Assembly (NCBI GenBank): GCA_963844855.1 | Contig: CAWJQP010000050.1 | Span: 1 to 64,000 of the forward strand | From: DASQDN01 sp963844855 | GTDB taxonomy: Bacteria; Acidobacteriota; Terriglobia; Bryobacterales; Bryobacteraceae | Direction of reading: 5' to 3' | Length of the DNA stretch: 64,000 nucleotides | Shown: positions 28,883-36,656 of the stretch, piece by piece | Position numbering within the stretch: the stretch's first letter is position 1 | Layout: each line of letters begins with the position of its first letter | Made by a program: the position numbers and the translations under genes | Notes under the pieces: model-generated | The model's database searches: none | The model's input: the letters and a program-made list of their open reading frames with translations, nothing else | What the model was told of the DNA's origin: nothing

Positions 28883-30223
28883 AGGACATCGACTCGCCAA
28901 GTGGAATCGACCTGCGCCCTGATCCTCCGAATGCGGTGCGACTCAGCAAACGAGCCGGCATCATTGCTCTGGTGATTGTCACTGTCGTGATCGGCCTCGT
29001 CGGTTATGGAATCGCAACCCGCCGACAACGCACGGCCGCGATCGATCGTGTCGATCCCGACAAAGCTCACAGCGGCAAGCGACGCCGGGAAAGTGATTGC
29101 GGCAGAAGTGCCGACCGGCGTCATCACGGGCTCACCTTTACCGCCGCCAGGTGAGCAGCAATTGCAGGTTCCGGAGCAGGGCCGAAACAGGTTCGCCGAG
29201 TCCGGCAGTCCATCCCGTACGTATACGGCTCCGGTGTCCACCGGCACCCCCGGTCCGAGAACTAACACCTGAAGAGAAAGCCCGGATCGCCGCCTACCGT
29301 CAGGAGTTGGAGGCGCTTTCTGCTCCAACAGCGACGGGAGGTGGATTCAACGGAGTTGGGCGGACCTCCAGCAGTAGTCTCCCCACCCGAGAAGGCGACA
29401 TTGAACAGATGACGGCGCTTTTCCAAGCCATGCAAGGTCCAGCGGGGCAGCGGGGCGCAGTCGATCTCCGCGGGGCCGCGGCGGCGGCGAAGGCGGCGAT
29501 CAGCACAGACGGTCCGAGCAGTGAAGACTACGTCGGTCAGAATATGCAGGATCGAAAATCGGCGTTTCTGTCGAATGCCCGTGGCGAATCGCGTGAGAAG
29601 TACATCAAGTCTTCACGTGTCCGACCGCTCAGCAAATACGAAATCAAGGCAGGCTGGGACATTCCGGCGGTTCTGGAGCAGTCGCTTAACTCAGATCTGC
29701 CTGGCGAGATCCGCGCCCTTGTTAGGGAGAACGTCTACGACACGGCGTTCGGGCAATTATCTGCTGATTCCGCAGGGCTCCCGATTGCTGGGTGCGCTAC
29801 GATTCGAGGATCGCGTACGCTCAGGATGGCGTGACGGTCGTTTGGGATCGAGTGGTTTTCCCGGACGGTTCATCCATCGATCTGGAAGGAATGGCCGGAC
29901 AGGATGCGCAAGGCCGCGCCGGCCTTCGTCACGACGTCGACAATCATTACCGGCGGCTGATCGGGTTCGCGATTCTGACTAGCGGCTTCAGCGCGGCGTT
30001 TCAGCTTTCCCAGTCTCGACGGGGCGGTTTGCTCGCATATCCGTCGGCTGGGGAGACGGCGGGAAGTGCCGTCGGCGCTGAACTATCGCGGCTGGGAGCG
30101 GACGTGACGCGGCGCAATCTGAATGTGCAGCCGACGATTAAGGTTCCGGTCGGGTACAGGTTCAACGTTCGCGTCAATCGGGACCTTGTCTTTGAGGAAC
30201 CGTACCGGCCCTTTCGGATGTGA
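28879..30223 (+). CDS. trbI: TrbI, VirB10-like protein, several frame breaks
   Basis: Inner-to-outer membrane bridging subunit. Pieces in order: VRLSKRAGIIALVIVTVVIG with the single helix, a proline-rich linker, and RELTPEEKARIAAYRQELEA. The conserved core follows: YEIKAGWDIPAVLEQSLNSD, YLLIPQGSRLLG, VVWDRVVFPDGSSIDLEGM and NVQPTIKVPVGYRFNVRVNR. Breaks lie near 29040, 29260 and 29790-29830. End at 30223. Confidence 0.86.
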
Positions 30224-30309
30224 GGTGTAGACCTGGTTTCCGTCCGCAAATGATTGATGTTACGGTATGTCTTGTACCATATACATCAGTCAGTTATGCA
30301 GCGGAGCCT

Positions 30310-30684
30310 ATGGAATCGCGATATGTACGCCTAGAGGGCGGATCTGGAAAGCCGAAAAAGAAGGCGGCGGGTGCGGTCGAACACACACTGAAATTGGCGA
30401 TTCGGTTAAACGAGGCGATCAACGATGCCTTACGAGGACTGATTCGCTATCGCGGAGATCTATCGAGTATGGCGATTGATGCGCTGACGACGGTCGATCT
30501 TGAGAAAGCCGGATTGGTGAGCGTCGAAGAGAAGATGGTCCGCGATACAACAATTACCATCCCTCGCGCACTCCACAAGAAGCTGAAGAAGATCTCGACT
30601 GATCGCGAGACCTCAATGAACATTCTTGTGAACACGGCGCTGGCGCACTGGCTCGCGCAAAAGGGTGCGCTTAAGCTTCGATAG
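30310..30684 (+). CDS. Protein with two ribbon-helix-helix-like segments, putative regulator
   Basis: About 124 residues from ATG 30310. Two segments each look like an RHH unit: HTLKLAIRLNEAINDALRGL with RYRGDLSSMAIDAL, and RDTTITIPRALHKKLKKIST with SMNILVNTALAHWLAQKG. A lysine-rich start precedes them. If both fold, one chain would carry the equivalent of an RHH dimer. It follows trbI; a CTTGTAC motif 33 bp upstream matches the centre of the trbB palindrome, which would fit a regulator of the transfer operon. Confidence 0.55.
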   Translation: MESRYVRLEGGSGKPKKKAAGAVEHTLKLAIRLNEAINDALRGLIRYRGDLSSMAIDALTTVDLEKAGLVSVEEKMVRDTTITIPRALHKKLKKISTDRETSMNILVNTALAHWLAQKGALKLR

Positions 30685-30695
30685 GGAGGACGTCC

Positions 30696-30971
30696 ATGAA
30701 AGTTGCCCGCAGTGATCGGTGGGACCTTGTTGTGGGAGGTGCCGCGGCCGTGATCGCGATCGCGGGGTTGGGTCTCAGCGTCGCGCTCGGCAACACCGAA
30801 ACAATCGCGGCCGGAACGATCGCCAGCGAGACTCAGAGAGCTCTCCTCGTTCTGGCGGGCGTCTTTCTTCTGCTGGTCCTGATAAAGGCGGGAATCCGCT
30901 ATCGAGGAGTCCTCAGCACGGCTTGCCCGTGGAGTCCAGGACGTTGGCTACAAAGGCAAAGACGCGATTGA
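30696..30971 (+). CDS. Small membrane protein, end uncertain
   Basis: MKVARSDRWDLVVGGAAAVI then helices around GLGLSVALGNTE and LLVLAGVFLLLVLIKAGIRY, two hydrophobic segments. After about residue 70 the frame enters sequence that codes on the opposite strand (the ANVLDSTGKPC end at 30913-30949), so the true C-terminus is unclear and the gene may be truncated there. AGGGAGGACG ribosome site. Last gene of the transfer block. Confidence 0.45.
   Translation: MKVARSDRWDLVVGGAAAVIAIAGLGLSVALGNTETIAAGTIASETQRALLVLAGVFLLLVLIKAGIRYRGVLSTACPWSPGRWLQRQRRD
30913..30960 (-). pseudogene. C-terminal remnant of a second copy of the 32964-33386 protein family
   Basis: The minus strand reads FVANVLDSTGKPC then TGA. 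The last 12 codons match the end of the gene at 32964-33386, with three differences, all at third codon positions and all silent. In the plus-strand frame the same three changes would alter amino acids, so the minus strand is or was coding. Upstream of it on the minus strand no similarity to the second copy continues. Confidence 0.5.
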
Positions 30972-31089
30972 ACTCCAAGGTAGGCGCAAGAATAGTCTGA
31001 CGCTGTACGGTGATGATCCTGAAACAGAATCGCCGATGATTTTCCATTTTCCGATATCGCGGACATTGCGGGCGCGGATCGTAAACTGA

Positions 31090-32960
31090 AGGCCGGAAAG
31101 GCTCAGATCGCTCGAATACTGCAGCTGAGTTGAATGGGTATGCGCATAGTCGAGCCGAAGCGGGTTAAGCGTACGACGTCGGCGACAGATACGCTCAGAG
31201 CCGGGCTTAGGGTGTTAACCCGCCTCTGTCAGTCCTTGAAGCGATTGGATTGCCGAATGGGATGCCAGTGCTTCCCGTAGCGGACTGCATCCGGCGTGGC
31301 TGAGGCGGATTGTACGTTTGTCACTCCTGCCCAACCCCACAGATGCTAGTCTGGTACATACACGTCACGATCGTGCCGAACACCTGTTTGTGAGCATACT
31401 TAAGATCTCGCCAGAAGTTACGGCATTGTCGCGTGACAATGTCCGCAGGTGCGCATCGACACGGCATAACGCGCTCTGAAGCGGAAATGCGAGCTATGAA
31501 CTGCACTACCGAGCTTATGAGGGCCTGCTGGTCGAAGCTCTGAGCTCGTTCAGAGTCATTTACGGAAGCACGCTACTACCGTCAAGATTTATGCGCGGCT
31601 ACCAGGGAGTGCACGAGAGTGAACATACTATCTCGAGCAACGGCAGAGCGGTGGAACTTCCGAACTGCGCATATTTAGGGGTACGCTTAACTCGATCGAC
31701 GCCAGCTGATGCACACATTCCGTAGACTCGAGACCTTACTATCGCGGGATCGATGGTTTACGGATTCCCCTGCAGAACGCGCGTATCGATAGAAGCGGCT
31801 CACGCCGCGGTATGACGCAAGGCATCTATGCGATGCCAGCGCGATCGGCGGAGGGCCTATTCGTATCTCAACGCCACCATTGGATCAACATAAGACGCGC
31901 GGAGCGGCTGTGCTGCGAGCGCTCAACAATCTGACTGATTGTACTCAGCTAACATAACGCGCGCCCCCTGAAGATGGTAAACGGGTTTCGTCAGCGGTGA
32001 GACCGAAAAGCATCGAGGTCCCGATATACGTGGTGAGAGCAATGATCTTTGCACGCAGCATAGAGCGCCAATCGAGCTATTCCCGAGACGTCCAGCAGAC
32101 CGAAGCAAGCGCTTCTGAAGACACCGTAACCGCAGCACTATCCGCCCTGCTTTGCACCGAGTGCCATGCGAATCCCTAGTCTCACTTGTTGAGCATGCCA
32201 CTGTGTAGGCCGAGTAAGCCGCACAGGCCAAGGGCCGCCAGGATTAGCGCCCAACGCTGCATTTGATTCGTTCAGTGTCAGTCGAACTTGAGCCCGCACG
32301 GGAGTATTGCGCGAAATTTCGTTCTATAGGGTGTACCGCGTAGCCGATCAGGCAGCGAGTATTCATGGTAGGACATCGCCTATTATTCGCCGGGTTGGGA
32401 AGCGAAATACCAATAGCGTATCGATCGGAGAACTACAATAGCGATTGATCGGGAGTGCGCGGGCGGGAAGACACCGCGATGCTGTACCGATATGTGAACG
32501 CCCGCGAGCATTCACGATAACGGCGTTAGAGTGTACTAAGCCCTGTTTGGATTTGGCAGGGCGATTGCTTTATAGGGATTGATCGCAATCGTGTAGATTA
32601 TGTTTCGGACTGCTGAGGCTAACGTTGCGGCGCGTGACGTCCGTCGCATTGCAATTGCCGCTGTCAAAATGCTGTACTATGGCGATGTTCCTACCCGCGA
32701 GAAGCGGGTTTAGTACAAACGGAGTTCACACATCAAATGGCCTGGACTGCGGCCTTTGCACAGAGCGGATCCAGTCCTTGCTGGGCACGCAAAGAAGGCG
32801 CTGGATGTTTCGGTACTAGCTGTGACGTTGCTCAGTACCTAGGTCTCGAACCGACATTCCAAAGTAAAACGCTGCATGAATGTGTAGAGACCTGGTTCCG
32901 AGCCTCGCACAATCGACATCGTACTCAAAATGGGTTCGAGCGATGACCGCTTGCGGCGGA
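31090..32960. other. About 1.9 kb without recognisable genes
   Basis: All six frames are densely interrupted; the longest frames are about 60-100 codons with no family resemblance. Base composition looks lower in GC and codon periodicity weaker than in the flanks. I see no rRNA, tRNA, repeat array or transposase motif. It is bounded by the duplicated C-terminus at 30913-30949 and 32964-33000 in the same orientation, so it may be a decayed or inserted block. Confidence 0.5.
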
Positions 32961-32963
32961 GGT

Positions 32964-33386
32964 TCAGCACGGCTTGCCTGTGGAGTCCAGAACGTTTGCT
33001 GCGACGACGGACTGGACAGGCCAATCGGCGAAATTGATGATGATCACAATTAAGGTGGCGTCCTGCTCAGGCTTGAATTCCAGCGAATGATGGCATGCGT
33101 GCCGGAGCGTCAGGATGGCTTCGAGCGGATGTTCAGTTGTTAGCCCGTCGTCTACCCACGCATCGTAGGCGTGTTCATCACAGAGAATAAGGTCCACTTC
33201 ATGAGAGGCGGTGAGACTGAACGATAATCGTTGACCGCCGCTGATCTCGAACACGTACGGAAGCTCATCGCAAGCGCCAACGCTAATCACCTCGCAAATC
33301 CCGAGCGCCAAATTACCGGCGACCGGACCGGGCTCCGGGAATAAACTGGGATCATAGTCGAATAGTTCTGGTTTATACGCCATCAT
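32964..33386 (-). CDS. Hypothetical protein, possibly beta-sandwich
   Basis: 140 residues, MMAYKPELFDYDPSLFPEPG at the start with an AAGGAAGG ribosome site, no signal peptide. Central segments VFEISGGQRLSFSLTASHEV and DLILCDEHAYDAWVDDGLTT alternate hydrophobic and polar residues like strands of a pre-peptidase or GOLD-like sandwich; this is only an impression. The C-terminus ANVLDSTGKPC is repeated 2.05 kb upstream with silent changes. Function unknown. Confidence 0.55.
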   Translation of the reverse strand: MMAYKPELFDYDPSLFPEPGPVAGNLALGICEVISVGACDELPYVFEISGGQRLSFSLTASHEVDLILCDEHAYDAWVDDGLTTEHPLEAILTLRHACHHSLEFKPEQDATLIVIIINFADWPVQSVVAANVLDSTGKPC

Positions 33387-33577
33387 TGCCTTCCTTAGAT
33401 GGTGGTGGCCTGCCTTCTCCGCACCCGAATTCCGCCCGAAGTCAACGTCTTAATTTGCGATGAAAGACATTGCCCGCTGATTGCCTCTATACAATGAACG
33501 CAAATCTAGCCGGAAACTTTACGTCGGTCTTTCGGCGGCTGGCTATACTGAGTCGTCCGCTACCGGCCCGGCCACGC

Positions 33578-34147
33578 ATGGATATCAGAATGGAGTTTGG
33601 TTCTAACATTGTTTTAGCCGATGCGAATGGACAGCCGCTGAGTGAACGGTTTCAGAAGGTCCTGCGCGATCTCCTCCCACGTCTGCGAAGGGCTTTTCCG
33701 AATCTTAGGGATGAAGCCGTAATAACCAACATCCTGGAACAGGCTGGGCAGCGGATTTCCGAACGAGAAGAGCGCTACGGAACGCTCGCCGAGTTGCACG
33801 GATACACTTGGACAACCGTGAAGAACGCTGTAATATCAATGCAGCGCGGATCTGATCACATGGTTCAGAAAGCTTCAATCGGATCGGCAGAGGCCGACTG
33901 GATGCTAGCGCAACTGCCGGCGGGCTCTTCAGACGCAGCATCGATCGAAGAAGCTGTGCTGCTCTCCCAAGCCCTTGAGCGGTTGACCGCCCAGGAAAAG
34001 CAGATCGCAATCTGGAAGAAGGCGGGTTTCTCGGTCGAGGAGATTGCCTCACATTTGAACGTCTCGCCGGGTTCGGTACACCAGATGTACTTCCGCATGC
34101 GTCACCGTCTGCGAAAGATGCTGAACACAGGAAAGCATCCGGAATGA
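33578..34147 (+). CDS. Sigma-70-like regulator (region 4 HTH)
   Basis: About 189 residues from ATG 33578; an earlier in-frame start is possible. The C-terminal third reads ALERLTAQEKQIAIWKKAGF then SVEEIASHLNVSPGSVHQMY and RMRHRLRKML, a sigma-70 region 4 helix-turn-helix. The N-terminal region (RFQKVLRDLLPRLRRAFPNL) may stand for region 2. An intact frame. The next gene looks like its anti-sigma partner. Confidence 0.75.
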   Translation: MDIRMEFGSNIVLADANGQPLSERFQKVLRDLLPRLRRAFPNLRDEAVITNILEQAGQRISEREERYGTLAELHGYTWTTVKNAVISMQRGSDHMVQKASIGSAEADWMLAQLPAGSSDAASIEEAVLLSQALERLTAQEKQIAIWKKAGFSVEEIASHLNVSPGSVHQMYFRMRHRLRKMLNTGKHPE

Positions 34148-34192
34148 GCCTATTGCGAAATCCAGCGCTCTCCTCCGTAGCGGATCGCGTGA

Positions 34193-34900
34193 ATGACTAG
34201 CGAACCGAATAGTCGAAGTTCATCTTCCGGCGGCGGTGATCAGGAAATCGACCGTCTTTTCGAAGGCGCGAATCCGAACCCAGATCGACGAGATTGCCCA
34301 TCCGCCGAAGTGATCAGGTCCTTAGCGCGCAAGCAGGCTCCTATCGGCGACCCAGCCTATGAACATCTGACACGGTGTTCACCTTGTTACCGGGACTTTC
34401 GGGAACTGCAGATTGCTGCTGCACGCCGATCCCGGCGAGCTCCATACTTCGTAGCGGCGGCTGCCGCGCTCGTCGTTTTCGGATTGAGTGCAACTGTGTA
34501 CCTGCTCCCAGACCGCAACTCTAGCCCTCGGCTGACGCAGGTCGAACCGGTGGCTCCGCCGCAAGCTCCGGTCGTAGTGGTGACTGCCGATCTGCGGCAG
34601 TCCGCTCCGACACGTGGCGTGACGCAAGACGGACGCAGCAGGCCTGTGCAGCTACCCAGAGACATCCTCTCGCTAAAGGTATTGCTTCCAGTCGGCTCAG
34701 AGCCAGGCCGTTATGCTTTTCGTATCGTTGGGGGTGCCGGTCAGACGATCGCGAGCACGACTGCAGATGCGGCAATTGTCGACTTCGTGACCACCCTGAA
34801 GGTTCAACTCGATCTGCGCCAAGTTGAACCAGCCTCATACGATATGAATCTGCAACGTGCAGGCGAGCAGTGGAGTTCTTTTCCGGTGATCGTCAAGTAG
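34193..34900 (+). CDS. Anti-sigma-like membrane protein
   Basis: 235 residues. The cytoplasmic N-terminal part contains HLTRCSPCYRDFRELQ, the H-x3-C-x2-C pattern of zinc-binding anti-sigma domains. One membrane helix follows (YFVAAAAALVVFGLSATVYL), then a periplasmic domain with PRDILSLKVLLPVGSEPGRY and beta-rich segments to VKLDLRQ-type strands. Downstream of the sigma-like gene by 45 bp, suggesting a sigma/anti-sigma pair responding to an envelope signal. Confidence 0.7.
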   Translation: MTSEPNSRSSSSGGGDQEIDRLFEGANPNPDRRDCPSAEVIRSLARKQAPIGDPAYEHLTRCSPCYRDFRELQIAAARRSRRAPYFVAAAAALVVFGLSATVYLLPDRNSSPRLTQVEPVAPPQAPVVVVTADLRQSAPTRGVTQDGRSRPVQLPRDILSLKVLLPVGSEPGRYAFRIVGGAGQTIASTTADAAIVDFVTTLKVQLDLRQVEPASYDMNLQRAGEQWSSFPVIVK

Positions 34901-35046
34901 CAGGCGCGGCGTTCCTGCCGATCTTTGATCGTAACCGTTTGTTTCTCCTGCCGAAGGCGGCGCGGTTGCTTCAGTTTTCCACAAATGCACAGAGATCCGG
35001 GTTCGACTACAGGATTAGATTGGTACTACAGGATAAATAAGATACC

Positions 35047-35118
35047 GCACGCAAGGTCCCGACGAAGCGCACGTAAGATCCCGATTCAAGGAGGCCTTTG
35101 GCGCACGCCTAAGTCCCG
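35047..35118. repeat. Three degenerate direct repeats of about 15 bp
   Basis: GCACGCAAGGTCCCG (35047-35061), GCACGTAAGATCCCG (35069-35083) and GCACGCCTAAGTCCCG (35103-35118). The third abuts the perfect palindrome. Together they occupy the otherwise empty 34901-35431 interval upstream of the TPR gene; they could be binding sites. Confidence 0.55.
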
Positions 35119-35148
35119 TGGATTATTCCGCATGCGGAATAATCCACG
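35117..35148. promoter_or_regulatory. 32-bp perfect palindrome
   Basis: The left half is CGTGGATTATTCCGCA and the right half its exact reverse complement. As RNA or a cruciform it forms a 14-16 bp stem with almost no loop. No U-tract follows, so a terminator is less likely than an operator or an element end. A 19-bp near-repeat (CGTTANNTTTGTCGCGCTC) begins at 35147 and again at 35203. Confidence 0.6.
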
Positions 35149-35431
35149 TTACCTTTGTCGCGCTCGGTTCACTTGAGATCAACGGATTGCGGGACGCCGC
35201 ACGTTATGTTTGTCGCGCTCTATCGTCGCGCGGCCACGATGTATGTTGTTGATTCTGAAAACACAAATGACTCCTCCTATAGCTTCTCTCCTGAATAAAT
35301 ACAGACCAGTAGTAGGCGCGCGGAAAAGTGGAAATCGCAAAAAAATGCACAGCCGCGCTGCTGCGCAGGCGGAAAGAAGAGAGGATGAATATGTGATGCA
35401 CGATACAATGCAAAGACCGACCGGAGGCTTT

Positions 35432-36552
35432 ATGGTCCCTTCGCTGCGCCTACTGCTGCTCACTCTCGCCGCACTTCTTCTCCCCTTCCCAGCCCTATCA
35501 CAGACGTGCTCTCCGGTCAGGAGGCGCTTGCGCGCGCACTTGTGCTCGCAGACCTGTATAACTGGGCTGACGCTGCTCCGTTTTTCCAGCAAGCAAAAGC
35601 CTCATTTGAGCAGGATGGGGATCCGCGCAACGCACTGTATGCGCGGCTGGGCTTGTTACGCGCGAACATCGAGCGTCAGCAGCAAACGCTTCCGAAGCTT
35701 TCACACGAGCTCGGGATCGATCTCCAGGAAAACCAATATCTTCAGACAGACAAGCGCCTCCGCCTTTTCGCCCTGATCGTCAAGGGCGACATCGATGCGG
35801 AAACCGATACTGCGGCAATGAGAGAGGACTGGCAGGAGGTGCATACTGTCGCGCGGGAGCTCGGAGACACCAAGTGGAGCTATCGGTCTTTGGGTCAGCT
35901 TGGTGTGGTCGCTTTCTACGACGGAGATATCGAGACCGCAAGCAAGTCCGCCGGAGCAGCAATGGCCGCTGCGAAAGGTGCGGGTGATATCGGGGCTCAG
36001 ATAAGATTGCTGACCATTCTTGGCCGCGGTCTTGTAGAGACTAAAGCATTCGATCAAGCGCTCCCGTACCTTGAGCAGGCGTTGACGATAGGTTTGACCG
36101 TGCCGGATTCCGGGTATGCGTTTCCCACGCAGGAGGTTCGCATCGCCGCTCTCATAGGCCTCAAGCGATTCGATGAAGCGGAGCGGCTCCTTGCCGAAGT
36201 TCTGAACGCGTCTACCCGAGGTGATCGGCCCGCACATGAGGCTACTGCGATCGGCCTTGCAGCTGAGCTTGCGCTCGCAAAGGGAGACAACCATGAGGCA
36301 CTTACCCAGCTTCAGCTTGCGATTAATAAGGCGGAGGCGATTGGACTCGTGCGAATGGCGAGCAAGTGTCACGCCATGGCCGCCGAACTCTACCGCCGTC
36401 TCGGCGATCTTCAGCGAGCGGAGTATCACCTCGTTGCGGCGGCGAGGGCATGCGATGTCGGGCAGCAGCGGCGTGCAAGCGTTCGCCCGGTGGCCGCTGC
36501 CCACATGCATGAGGAGAAAAATGTATGCGAAGTCTGGTTTCGCAACGTTTGA
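35432..36552 (+). CDS. Secreted TPR-repeat protein, one frame break
   Basis: Signal peptide MVPSLRLLLLTLAALLLPFP then ALSQ in one frame. A break near 35505 moves to the main frame DVLSGQEALARALVLADLYN. The rest is helical repeats of TPR type: YNWADAAPFFQQAKASFEQD, KWSYRSLGQLGVVAFYDGDI, AFDQALPYLEQALTIGLTVP and RFDEAERLLAEVLNASTRGD. Total ~370 residues. The C-terminus ends shortly before a 21-bp tandem repeat and may be cut. Likely a periplasmic scaffold; partner unknown. Confidence 0.65.
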
Positions 36553-36599
36553 GATTCTACGCCGGTTCATCGACCGGAGCTTGTAGCTCGGTGAAATTG

Positions 36600-36641
36600 T
36601 TTTGAGTCGGTATTCACCCATTTTGAGTCGGTATTCACCCA
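36600..36641. repeat. Perfect tandem repeat, two copies of 21 bp
   Basis: The unit TTTTGAGTCGGTATTCACCC plus A is present twice head to tail with no mismatch, 16 bp before the start of the propeller-transglutaminase gene. Multiple short end repeats of this kind occur at the ends of some insertion sequences (IS21-like), so this could be a solitary element end; a regulatory role is equally open. Confidence 0.6.
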
Positions 36642-36656
36642 TTAGGAAGGCGACCT

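Noticed and set aside
31090..32960. Possible CRISPR array or rRNA in the empty block
   Set aside because: No regularly spaced repeats and no conserved rRNA segments could be seen.
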